Assembly (NCBI GenBank): GCA_029065305.1
Contig: JAIEIQ010000046.1
Coordinates: 1 to 5,715 of the forward strand
Direction of reading: 5' to 3'
Source of the DNA: Oscillospiraceae bacterium
GTDB lineage: Bacteria > Bacillota > Clostridia > Oscillospirales > Oscillospiraceae
Length of the DNA: 5,715 bases
Below, piece by piece: positions 1 through 5,715 of the stretch. The notes under the pieces are model-generated. The model had not been told where the DNA came from. It worked only from the letters and a program-made list of their open reading frames with translations, and searched no databases. Numbering within the stretch: position 1 is the stretch's first letter; each line of letters starts with the position of its first letter. Position numbers and translations under genes: made by a program.

Positions 1-664
1 AGCCCTGGGCACAGACAAAGGGCTCCAGCCACCAGCGGTTGGCCCCCACCGGGGTCTCTATGCCGTTCTCCTGAAAGACCCGGCAGCACTCCAAAAATTC
101 CTCCGGTGTCTCCGGCAGCTCCAGATCATACCGGCGGAACATGTCCACGTTGACAAACAGTCCGTAGGCCACCACCTCCTGGGGGATGGCCAGCAGCTTG
201 CCGTCCACCGTGTTGGCGGTGCGGATGATCTCCCGCAGGTTCTTCGCGCTCTCCAGGCCCGACAGATCCATCAGCTTTCCCTCCGCGCCCAGCATCAGGA
301 TAGTGTCCGGATTGAGCAGGTACAGATCGTCCATATTGCTGCGGGCCCGATCCAGCGCCACGTCGTCATAGGTCTTATCCTGATAATCCTCCGCCGTGTA
401 GGTTCTGTAGGCCAGGGTCACGCCCAGCTCCTCCTCCGCCATGGCTACCGTCAGGTCCATGGCGCTTCTGGCCACGTTCTCCGCCCCCGGATCCGTCTTT
501 TCCATGGGGCTGAACAGGTTGACGACCCGCTGGGCCTCCCGTTCCTCCGGGATCAGGTTCCTGGGGTCCTCCCCATTGCCGCAGGAGGCCAGCGCGAAAA
601 CCGCCGCCCCCGCCAGACAGAGGGCGGTCCACCGCCGGACCGTCCTCCGGATACAACTATTCAT
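1..664 (-). CDS. Extracellular solute-binding lipoprotein (family 1 type), C-terminus off the window
   Basis: The first 221 residues of a secreted substrate-binding lipoprotein are present; the reading frame is still open at base 1. Residues 1-28 form a lipoprotein signal peptide: an Arg-rich N-region (RRTVRRW), a hydrophobic core (ALCLAGAAVFALA) and the lipobox LASC with Cys28 as the lipidated residue. The mature part resembles ABC-type sugar/oligosaccharide-binding proteins: a first strand at VVNLFSP (47-53), the middle segment LMDLSGLE (131-138), VDGKLLAIPQEVVAYGLFVN (153-172), which is the typical 'DGK-x-x-(A/G)-(I/V)-P' lobe crossover, then LPETPEEFLECCRVF (183-197). The start ATG (664-662) overlaps the kinase stop codon (663-661) in an ATGA junction, so the two genes are almost certainly one transcript and translationally coupled. 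An Shine-Dalgarno site lies at 677-670. The ligand cannot be read from sequence. No permease or ATPase gene is visible, so it could be a transport receptor or a sensory partner of the kinase. The family call is firm; the role is inferred. Confidence 0.9.
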   Translation of the reverse strand, partial: MNSCIRRTVRRWTALCLAGAAVFALASCGNGEDPRNLIPEEREAQRVVNLFSPMEKTDPGAENVARSAMDLTVAMAEEELGVTLAYRTYTAEDYQDKTYDDVALDRARSNMDDLYLLNPDTILMLGAEGKLMDLSGLESAKNLREIIRTANTVDGKLLAIPQEVVAYGLFVNVDMFRRYDLELPETPEEFLECCRVFQENGIETPVGANRWWLEPFVCAQG

Positions 665-3228
665 AGCGTCTCCTCCCGCCTCGTGTGCTGATTGATAATC
701 CGCTGGAGCAGCTCCACATCCAGAGGCTTCGCCACATGGGCGTCCATGCCGGCGTCCCGCGCCGCCTTCTCGTCCTCGGCGAAGGCGTTGGCCGTCATGG
801 CGATGATGGGGATGCGTCCCGCATCCTCTCGGGGCAGGGCGCGAATGGCCCTTGTGGCGTCGTGGCCGTTCATCACCGGCATCTGGACATCCATCAAAAT
901 CGCGTCAAACTCGCCCGCCGCCGAGCTCTGGAACCGCTCCACCGCCAGGCGTCCGTTTTCCACGATTTCGCAGGAGGCCCCGGCCAGCTCCAGGAGCTCC
1001 GCAAGAATTTCCGCGTTGATCTCGTTGTCCTCCGCCGCCAGAAGGCGCAGTCCCTCCAGACTGCCGGGCCCCTCGGGCTCCGGGCTGCTTTCCCCATTGG
1101 GGTCCGCCCACATCTCCGCGATCCGCTCCCGGAAGGCGGCGACAAAGAAGGGCTTTGCCAGCAGGCCCGTGCGCGCTGCCGCCAGCGCCTCCTCCATCCC
1201 CTGGGCGCCGTACTCCGCCAGCAGCAGGATGGGCACGCCGTCCCCCAGGGCCTCCCGCAGCGCTTGGACTGCGGCGGCGCCCTCCGGGCCCAGGGCGTCC
1301 CAGTCCAGCAGAACCAGCTGGAACCCGCCCGAGGGGATCTTCTCCAGGGCCTCCGCCGTTTCGGAGACGATGTCCAGCAGGACCCCGGTGTCCTCCATAA
1401 GCGCCTGGATATTCCGGCGGCTCTCCGGATCCCCGTCGATTGCCAGGACGCGGGAAATGCCCCGCTGCTCCCAGAACTGCTGGTCCGCCCCCTCCTCCGG
1501 GACGCGCAGCTCCAGCTCCACCTGGAAGAGGGTCCCACGATTCACCTCGCTGGACACGTCGATGGTTCCGCCCATGAGCTCCACAATGCTCTTGGTGATA
1601 GCCATGCCCAGCCCCGTACCCTGCACCTTGTTGGTGGTGCTGTTCTCCGCCCGGGTGAAGGCGTCGAAGATGGTTTTCAGATACTCCGGCGTCATGCCGT
1701 AGCCGTTGTCCTCCACCTCAATGCGGATGTGCTCGTACTGGGCCGAGCGCTGCTGGAGCCCGATGATCCGAAACCAGATGCAGCCCCCCTCCTGGGTGTA
1801 CTTGACGGCGTTGGACAGGAGGTTGATGAGGATCTGGTTGATTCGTGTCTCATCCCCCACCAGATACTCGTGGCGGAGGCCCGTCACCTCCACGTGGAAC
1901 GCCTGCCCCCTGGCCTTGGCCATGGGCTGAATGATCGCCTCCACAGAGGAGACCACGTCGTTGAGGGCGAACTTCTCCAGATTGAGCACCACCTTCCCGC
2001 TCTCGATCTTGGAGACATCCAGGATGTCATTGATCAGGCTCAGCAGGTGCTGTCCGGAGGAGGTGATTTTTCTTGTGTACTCCCGGACCTTGGCCGGGTT
2101 CTCCGCGTCCATGGACAGCAGGGTGGCGAACCCGAGGACCGCGTTCATGGGCGTGCGGATGTCGTGGGACATGTTGGAGAGGAAGGTGGTCTTGGACTCG
2201 CTGGCGATCTGGGCGGCCCGGAGGGCCTCTGCCAGCTGCTGGCTGTGGAGCTGCCGCTCCTCCTCCCGCTCCCGCCGCAGCCTTGCCTGCTGCCGCTGGC
2301 TGAGGTAGTACAGGAGCACGCACAGCAGAAAAGCCGTCAGCATCGCCGCGATCAGGATGAAAATATTCTGGTTGACGGTCCGGCCCTCCTGCTGGATGGC
2401 CTCCACCGGCACATAGCCCACCAGGAAAATGGTCCCGCCGTTGACGGACCACATATAGCTGAGGGCGTTGACTCCCCGGATATCATGGTAGAAGAGGATG
2501 TTCCGCCCCTGCTCCAGGCACTCCTCCACCTCCGCCCGGATCCCCGGGTCCTCGATGCTGTTCGCCCGGTAGAAATCGTCCAGGTTCAGATGGCCCGCGC
2601 TCCGCTTCCCCATCCCCTTGGGCTTGAGGACAAAGCGCTCGCTCTCCGCGTCCATGATATACAGGGACGCCTGCTTGTCGTAAAAGCCGTCCGGCAGGGA
2701 GCGGTCAATGGCGTCGTAGACGTACTCCGCGTAGAGCGTCCCAATCTCCCGCCCGTCCCGCACAACGGGGCACTTGATGGTGTAGGACCAGGTGCCCATA
2801 TAGTTGACGTAGGACTGGGAGACCGGCATCCCCTCCACGGATCCTCCGGCGGAGAAGTCCAGCTCCGCCTCCGTAAACGGCTCCCCGGTGTTGGAGCTCC
2901 CTTCCGCCTCCCCGGCCGGAATCAGCGATATCTTGGACATGGTCTGATTTCGCTCACAGGCCCGGACGTAGGCCATGGGGTCCTCCGCCCGGGCGACCTC
3001 CTGGGCCACAAGGGCCTGGAACTCCGCCTCGTTTTTCAGAATCGCCTCTATGGTGCACTGGATCAGATCCAGGCTCTCGCTCAGGTTCTGAATCGCCGAC
3101 GCGGACATCTCCCGGGATATTTTCCGGGAGACCGCGTACACAACCGTCCCCAAAATGCAAAAAACCAATACAATCGAGAGGAGCAGGAACGAACCGCCGC
3201 GCCTGTCTCTTCTGTTCGGCTTCTCCAC
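661..3228 (-). CDS. Hybrid sensor histidine kinase, Cache-like sensor with two receiver domains
   Basis: A membrane sensor kinase of 855 residues. Hydrophobic segments at about 13-33 and 289-309 flank an extracytoplasmic domain (34-288) that looks like a double Cache/PDC sensor; the stretch SYTIKCPVVRDGREIGTLYA (148-167) is typical of such folds. No HAMP domain is evident; a charged helical linker (312-345) leads straight to HisKA, with phospho-acceptor His355 in SHDIRTP. The HATPase domain (about 455-577) has the N box (Asn469/Asn473), G1 (DNGYGM, 507-512), F box (FDAF, 521-524) and G2 (GTGLGM, 537-542). Receiver 1 (592-705) keeps Asp642 and Lys692 but is degenerate. Receiver 2 (726-845) is canonical: Glu733/Asp734, Asp780 (LMDVQMP), Thr812, Lys834. 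No HPt domain follows; the protein ends ten residues after receiver 2. The start is GTG at 3228: the frame has no ATG, GTG or TTG nearby upstream, and the transmembrane segment must sit near the N-terminus. It is the first gene of an operon with the solute-binding lipoprotein. The signal sensed is unknown. Confidence 0.95.
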   Translation of the reverse strand: MEKPNRRDRRGGSFLLLSIVLVFCILGTVVYAVSRKISREMSASAIQNLSESLDLIQCTIEAILKNEAEFQALVAQEVARAEDPMAYVRACERNQTMSKISLIPAGEAEGSSNTGEPFTEAELDFSAGGSVEGMPVSQSYVNYMGTWSYTIKCPVVRDGREIGTLYAEYVYDAIDRSLPDGFYDKQASLYIMDAESERFVLKPKGMGKRSAGHLNLDDFYRANSIEDPGIRAEVEECLEQGRNILFYHDIRGVNALSYMWSVNGGTIFLVGYVPVEAIQQEGRTVNQNIFILIAAMLTAFLLCVLLYYLSQRQQARLRREREEERQLHSQQLAEALRAAQIASESKTTFLSNMSHDIRTPMNAVLGFATLLSMDAENPAKVREYTRKITSSGQHLLSLINDILDVSKIESGKVVLNLEKFALNDVVSSVEAIIQPMAKARGQAFHVEVTGLRHEYLVGDETRINQILINLLSNAVKYTQEGGCIWFRIIGLQQRSAQYEHIRIEVEDNGYGMTPEYLKTIFDAFTRAENSTTNKVQGTGLGMAITKSIVELMGGTIDVSSEVNRGTLFQVELELRVPEEGADQQFWEQRGISRVLAIDGDPESRRNIQALMEDTGVLLDIVSETAEALEKIPSGGFQLVLLDWDALGPEGAAAVQALREALGDGVPILLLAEYGAQGMEEALAAARTGLLAKPFFVAAFRERIAEMWADPNGESSPEPEGPGSLEGLRLLAAEDNEINAEILAELLELAGASCEIVENGRLAVERFQSSAAGEFDAILMDVQMPVMNGHDATRAIRALPREDAGRIPIIAMTANAFAEDEKAARDAGMDAHVAKPLDVELLQRIINQHTRREETL
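670..677 (-). promoter_or_regulatory. Shine-Dalgarno site of the solute-binding lipoprotein gene
   Basis: GGGAGGAG lies 5 bases before the ATG at 664 and is buried in the last codons of the kinase gene. It fixes the start of the lipoprotein gene and supports coupled re-initiation at the ATGA overlap. Confidence 0.8.
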
Positions 3229-3236
3229 TATCGATA

Positions 3237-3242
3237 CACCCC
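3237..3242 (-). promoter_or_regulatory. Weak ribosome binding site of the kinase gene
   Basis: GGGGTG lies 8 bases before the GTG start at 3228. It matches the anti-Shine-Dalgarno sequence only partly, and together with the GTG start it suggests modest translation despite a very strong promoter. By contrast the two other starts in the window have strong purine-rich sites. Confidence 0.45.
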
Positions 3243-3279
3243 ATTCCGCCGCCGCAGCCGCACGGCGATCGCTCTCCGT

Positions 3280-3299
3280 CCGGGGCCGGAAGGCCCCGG
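3280..3299 (-). other. Perfect 8-bp hairpin in the kinase mRNA leader
   Basis: CCGGGGCC and GGCCCCGG pair perfectly around a 4-base loop (TTCC on the transcribed sense, minus strand). The hairpin starts about 10 bases after the predicted transcription start and sits in a leader of about 80 bases. No T-run follows, so it is not an intrinsic terminator by itself. It could protect the 5' end of the mRNA or serve as a protein-binding site. The structure is seen directly; the function is inferred. Confidence 0.55.
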
Positions 3300-3314
3300 C
3301 GCACCGGCTGATCC

Positions 3315-3344
3315 ATTATATCATTTTCCTTATTTTAGTGTCAA
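3315..3344 (-). promoter_or_regulatory. Sigma-A-type promoter of the kinase-lipoprotein operon
   Basis: The -35 box TTGACA (3344-3339) is a perfect consensus. An 18-base spacer follows, then the -10 box TATAAT (3320-3315), also perfect, preceded by TGA, which gives an extended -10 element. The site is an AT-rich island in otherwise GC-rich DNA and faces the kinase gene. Transcription should start near 3308, giving a leader of about 80 bases. Such a strong core promoter for a sensor gene suggests that expression is either high and constitutive or held down by a repressor; no clear operator is visible. Confidence 0.85.
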
Positions 3345-3345
3345 G

Positions 3346-3378
3346 GCCCGCCGCCCGGCAAACGGGTGTCCGGCGGGC
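3346..3378 (-). terminator. GC-rich bulged hairpin after the helicase gene, possible terminator
   Basis: On the minus strand GCCCGCCG pairs with CGGCGGGC (8 bp). A 4-base bulge (GACA) on one side separates it from a further 4-bp stem, CCCG/CGGG, with loop TTTGC. It lies 26 bases after the helicase stop and one base before the -35 box of the next promoter. No T-run follows (the next bases are CTTGACAC), so it is not a textbook intrinsic terminator. It may slow polymerase, act with Rho, or protect the 3' end of the helicase mRNA. A perfect palindrome GCGGAATTCCGC sits just upstream at 3385-3396 and could form part of a competing fold. Confidence 0.35.
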
Positions 3379-3404
3379 GGGGCGGCGGAATTCCGCGTCC
3401 CGCC

Positions 3405-5429
3405 TTACCGCCCGGCGGGGCGCCGCTCCCGCCGGAAGCAGGCCTCGCACAGCCGCCCCCGGTGGTAGAGGGGCAGGGCCCTCCCGCAGCGGGCGCAGAA
3501 CTGGATGTTGCTGCGCAGGCGGTGGAGGAGGATCTCGTTGATGGCCTCGGCCACCCGCTCCCGGCTGTCGTAGAGCTTGTCCTCATCCACCGGGCAGTGA
3601 AAGGCCTTGGCGAAGGAGAAGTAGAGATCCAGCTTCCGGTAGTACTGCTCCAGCTCCGGCAGGGTGGGCTCCCCCTCCGGCAGGCCGGGCTGGTCCACGC
3701 TCTCCCCTCTCTGCCAGCGGCCCAAAAACTGGAAAAACAGATCCCGCAGGGCGTCCTCCGTCTCGTCAAAGGGGATGTTGGCTGCGCTCAGCTCCTGCTC
3801 CTTGGTGAGGAGGAAGCCCATCTCCCGGATCTTGGAGATGAGGGTGATATACCGGGAGATATCCAGCTTCCGGTAGGGCTCCACCGTGGGCATTTTGTTC
3901 CACTCGGTGAGAACCTCCAGCAGATCGAAGTCCGCCTGGAGCACCAGGTCCGAGAACCCCGCCACGGCGTACTCCAGCGGGGAGACCGCCGCCTCAAGTC
4001 CCGCCCGGATGACCTCCAGATTCTGGGTCGCCCCCACATAGCCCCGGTTGTACATACCGAACCGGCCGGCCCGGCCGGCGATCTGGCGGATCTCCTCCGG
4101 CTTCAGCCCCCGGCGCTCGATGCCGTCGAACTTCTCCGTCTCCATAAAGATGATCCGCCGGATGGGGAGGTTGAGCCCCATGCCGATGGCGTCGGTGGAG
4201 ACGATATACTCCATCTCCCCGGCGAGAAAGCCCTCCATCTGTTTGCGGCGGGTGGCGTAGGGCAGGGCGCCGTAGATGATGGCCGGCTCCTTCCCGTTCT
4301 GGCGCAGGTCCTCCGCCACCCGGAGCACCCCCACCTTGGAGAAGGTGATGAGGGCGTCCCCGGGCTGGATCCGGTGGGGGTCCACCGTCCGGGACATGCA
4401 GATAAGAGGGGTGGTCCGCTGGTGGACCTCCACCTCGCAGCCGTCGCCGCAGCTCTCGATGAGCCGCACCAGCAGGTCCTCCGCCTCCGGGGCGGCGCAC
4501 AGGTGGACCTCCGGGGCCAGCACCCCCAGAATGGCCCGGGTCCAGGCGTAGCCCCGCTGCCGGTCGGCGATCATCTGGCACTCGTCGATGACCGCCACGT
4601 CCCACCGGCGCTTCAGATCCAGCTTCTCCGCCGTAGCGGCCATGTGGGTGTCGTCCTCCCGGGTGTCCTCCTCCTCGCCGGTGGAGAGGCCGCAGTCCAC
4701 CCCGGCCTTTAGCAGCGTCTCCTGGGCCTCCAGGGCCAGCAGCCGCAGGGGGGCCAGATAGACGCCGGTTTTCGCGGCCTTGAGCCGCTGGAAGCCGGCG
4801 TAGGTCTTGCCGGTGTTGGTGCCGCCCAGGTGGAGGATGAACCGGCGGCGCATGGCCCGGGCCTCCGGGTACTCGTCCTTGGGGTTGAGGGCGATGAGGA
4901 GGCTGAGGCTGGAGCGGATGGCCTGGGGGACGTACCACACCGACCAGACCGCGCCCAGGCCCTCCGCCAGCAGCTGCCGCGCGGGGAAGCCCCTGGTCCG
5001 CAGCAGCGCGCTCAGATCCGCCTCCGGCTGGGCGGCGGTGAAGTCCTCCGCTGCCTGCCGGGCGGCGGCGAGGAGCACCCGGGGGTAGCGCTCCCGGACC
5101 CGCAGGGCCAGGGGGCTGTCGGCGCACTCCCCCAGCCAGGCCCCCGTCCGGAGGAAATTCCGGAAGATATCCGGCAGGCGGCCGGCGTCACAGCGCCGCT
5201 CCAGGGACAGAAACTCATTCAGCCAGGATGTGATCTGGGCCGGGCGCAGCTCCCGGCTCTTTTTCGCGGCGGAGGGCAGGCGGGCCAGTATGGCGCTGTG
5301 GTAGTGCCCGGCCAGAAGGCCGGCTGTGGAGCGGTCCTTTTCTGCGGCGTTCCAGGACTGCGCCAGAAGAGCGCGGGCGCGCTTCGCACCTGCGGCGGGC
5401 CATTCCCTTCTGCGGCCCCGTCCCGACAT
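3405..5429 (-). CDS. Suv3-like ATP-dependent RNA helicase with C-terminal zinc ribbon
   Basis: A superfamily 2 helicase of 674 residues, close in length to mitochondrial SUV3 (SUPV3L1), whose motif set it matches. Residues 1-165 are helical and unassigned. The RecA1 domain has Walker A GGTNTGKT (202-209, Lys208), YLAPLRLLALEA (224-235), and motif II DECQ (282-285) within VAVIDECQMIAD, followed by the family signature YAWTRAILGVLAPEVHLC (294-311). RecA2 has LITFSK (360-365), IIYGALPYATR (384-394), TDAIGMGLNLP (412-422) and the arginine-finger motif QIAGRAGRFG (449-458). A winged-helix-like stretch follows at about 495-540. The C-terminus carries C645-x2-C648 and C661-x2-C664, a likely zinc ribbon. 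SUV3 proteins unwind structured or duplex RNA 3' to 5' for decay with PNPase or RNase II-type enzymes; that role here is inferred from the family. The start ATG at 5429 is chosen because the promoter lies at 5494-5466 and a strong ribosome site precedes it; in-frame ATGs at 5465 and 5540 lie at or upstream of the predicted transcription start. The gene appears monocistronic. Confidence 0.92.
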   Translation of the reverse strand: MSGRGRRREWPAAGAKRARALLAQSWNAAEKDRSTAGLLAGHYHSAILARLPSAAKKSRELRPAQITSWLNEFLSLERRCDAGRLPDIFRNFLRTGAWLGECADSPLALRVRERYPRVLLAAARQAAEDFTAAQPEADLSALLRTRGFPARQLLAEGLGAVWSVWYVPQAIRSSLSLLIALNPKDEYPEARAMRRRFILHLGGTNTGKTYAGFQRLKAAKTGVYLAPLRLLALEAQETLLKAGVDCGLSTGEEEDTREDDTHMAATAEKLDLKRRWDVAVIDECQMIADRQRGYAWTRAILGVLAPEVHLCAAPEAEDLLVRLIESCGDGCEVEVHQRTTPLICMSRTVDPHRIQPGDALITFSKVGVLRVAEDLRQNGKEPAIIYGALPYATRRKQMEGFLAGEMEYIVSTDAIGMGLNLPIRRIIFMETEKFDGIERRGLKPEEIRQIAGRAGRFGMYNRGYVGATQNLEVIRAGLEAAVSPLEYAVAGFSDLVLQADFDLLEVLTEWNKMPTVEPYRKLDISRYITLISKIREMGFLLTKEQELSAANIPFDETEDALRDLFFQFLGRWQRGESVDQPGLPEGEPTLPELEQYYRKLDLYFSFAKAFHCPVDEDKLYDSRERVAEAINEILLHRLRSNIQFCARCGRALPLYHRGRLCEACFRRERRPAGR

Positions 5430-5433
5430 GGCG

Positions 5434-5441
5434 CTCCCCCC
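5434..5441 (-). promoter_or_regulatory. Shine-Dalgarno site that fixes the helicase start
   Basis: GGGGGGAG ends 4 bases before the ATG at 5429, inside a longer purine run that begins near 5446. No comparable site precedes the in-frame ATGs upstream, so it decides the start. Confidence 0.75.
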
Positions 5442-5465
5442 TTTCCAGAAATGGTGATTGACCAT

Positions 5466-5494
5466 AGTATAGCCCATATGGGGAAAATCTTCAA
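5466..5494 (-). promoter_or_regulatory. Sigma-A-type promoter of the helicase gene
   Basis: The -35 box TTGAAG (5494-5489), a 17-base spacer and the -10 box TATACT (5471-5466) face the helicase. Transcription should begin near 5459, giving a leader of about 30 bases before the ATG at 5429. The spacer contains the perfect 10-bp palindrome CCCATATGGG (5482-5473), which could be an operator. The promoter sits just downstream of the terminator of the preceding gene. Confidence 0.75.
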
Positions 5495-5516
5495 CGGCGG
5501 ATTTTTGAAGCCGCCG
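5495..5516 (-). repeat. Inverted repeat abutting the helicase -35 box
   Basis: CGGCGG (5495-5500) and CCGCCG (5511-5516) form a 6-bp dyad around a 10-base AT-rich loop. It lies between the upstream terminator and the -35 box. It may be a second, weaker fold of the terminator region or a regulator site; nothing in the sequence decides between them. Confidence 0.3.
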
Positions 5517-5517
5517 G

Positions 5518-5555
5518 AAAAGGGGGCGGGGCCGCTTCACCGGCGGCCCCGCCCC
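5518..5555 (-). terminator. Rho-independent terminator of the right-edge gene
   Basis: A perfect 13-bp GC-rich stem (5523-5535 with 5543-5555) closes a 7-base loop. On the minus strand it is followed by C and then TTTT (5521-5518). It lies 31 bases after the stop codon at 5587 and before the helicase promoter, as expected for an intrinsic terminator of the upstream gene. The T-run is short, but the stem is very stable. On the plus strand the following bases are not a T-run, so it acts in the minus direction. Confidence 0.8.
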
Positions 5556-5586
5556 TCTGCTTCAATATCGTCCACGTACACGGCTG

Positions 5587-5715
5587 TTACCGCAGCAGCT
5601 GCCGCACATCCCCGCCGCCGTCCCCGCCGTGGGTGCGCATAGCCTGGGAGGACGGGCGGGGGATAGACTGGCTCACATCCCGCAGCAGTTCGCCGGCCAT
5701 ACCGGCGTCCCGCAC
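5587..5715 (-). CDS. C-terminal end of an unidentified protein
   Basis: The last 42 codons and TAA stop of a gene that begins beyond the right edge. The visible tail contains AGELLRDVSQSI, a Gly/Asp-rich stretch THGGDGGGD, and ends VRQLLR. I do not recognise the family; the tail has no membrane segment, cysteines or catalytic motif. Support for its reality is position: it is open to the window edge, on the same strand as all other genes, and a strong intrinsic terminator follows its stop after 31 bases. Alternative frames here lack such a match to the terminator. Confidence 0.6.
   Translation of the reverse strand: MRDAGMAGELLRDVSQSIPRPSSQAMRTHGGDGGGDVRQLLR

Noticed and set aside
375..656. 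A 93-codon minus-strand frame near the left edge
   Set aside because: It is out of frame with the solute-binding lipoprotein, which has a signal peptide, lipobox, ribosome site and family features over the same DNA.
3280..3299. The leader hairpin as an intrinsic terminator or riboswitch
   Set aside because: No T-run follows, and the roughly 80-base leader is too short and simple for a known riboswitch aptamer that I can recognise.
2954..3316. A 120-codon minus-strand frame covering the kinase leader and N-terminus, starting at an ATG near 3316
   Set aside because: Its ATG overlaps the -10 box of the kinase promoter, so it would precede the transcription start. Its product is low-complexity and out of frame with the kinase.
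685..3468. A 927-codon open frame on the plus strand
   Set aside because: It lies entirely antisense to the kinase gene, passes through the kinase promoter and enters the helicase 3' end. The translation is His/Leu/Arg/Pro-rich without any recognisable domain. Long antisense open frames are common in GC-rich genes with GC-ending codons.
3366..4712. A 448-codon open frame on the plus strand antisense to the helicase
   Set aside because: The opposite strand encodes an unmistakable helicase with all motifs in order; this frame has low-complexity composition and no domain.
3994..5127. A 377-codon minus-strand frame overlapping the helicase
   Set aside because: It is a frame-shifted shadow, extremely rich in Pro, Gly and Arg, lying inside the helicase gene.
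4830..5642. A 270-codon plus-strand frame spanning the helicase 5' end and the terminator
   Set aside because: It crosses the helicase promoter and the strong terminator hairpin, has a Gly/Pro/Arg/Gln-rich translation and no domain.

Overview
The window is GC-rich throughout and every credible gene lies on the minus strand, so the biology reads from right to left. Sigma-A-type promoters, strong purine-rich Shine-Dalgarno sites, a lipobox-bearing solute-binding lipoprotein and a Cache-like hybrid sensor kinase together suggest a GC-rich Gram-positive of the Clostridia, perhaps a gut Oscillospiraceae relative (Flavonifractor/Oscillibacter type). That placement is an inference from style, not from a marker gene.

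Right edge (5715 to 5430, minus direction): the last 42 codons of an unidentified gene end at 5587. A strong GC-rich hairpin with a short T-run (5555-5518) follows and probably terminates it. A good promoter (TTGAAG, 17-base spacer, TATACT; 5494-5466) then drives the next gene.

Middle (5429 to 3405): a 674-residue Suv3-family DExH/D RNA helicase with all core motifs and a C-terminal four-cysteine zinc ribbon. The promoter position shows that the true start is the ATG at 5429, not an in-frame ATG further upstream. About 176 bases of non-coding DNA follow. They hold a GC-rich bulged hairpin, a near-perfect consensus promoter (TTGACA, 18-base spacer, extended TATAAT) and an 80-base leader with a perfect 8-bp hairpin.

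Left half (3228 to 1): a two-gene or longer operon. The first gene is an 855-residue membrane hybrid histidine kinase (Cache-like extracytoplasmic sensor, HisKA, HATPase, degenerate receiver, canonical receiver). Its stop codon overlaps the start of the second gene in an ATGA junction. The second gene encodes a family-1-type extracellular solute-binding lipoprotein, which runs off the left edge after 221 residues. The translational coupling suggests the lipoprotein and kinase work together, either as a ligand-sensing pair or as the sensor of a sugar or oligomer uptake system encoded further left.

There are no RNA genes, CRISPR arrays, insertion sequences or attachment sites that I can support. 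The points most worth a second look are the kinase-lipoprotein coupling, the degenerate first receiver, and the zinc-ribbon Suv3-like helicase.
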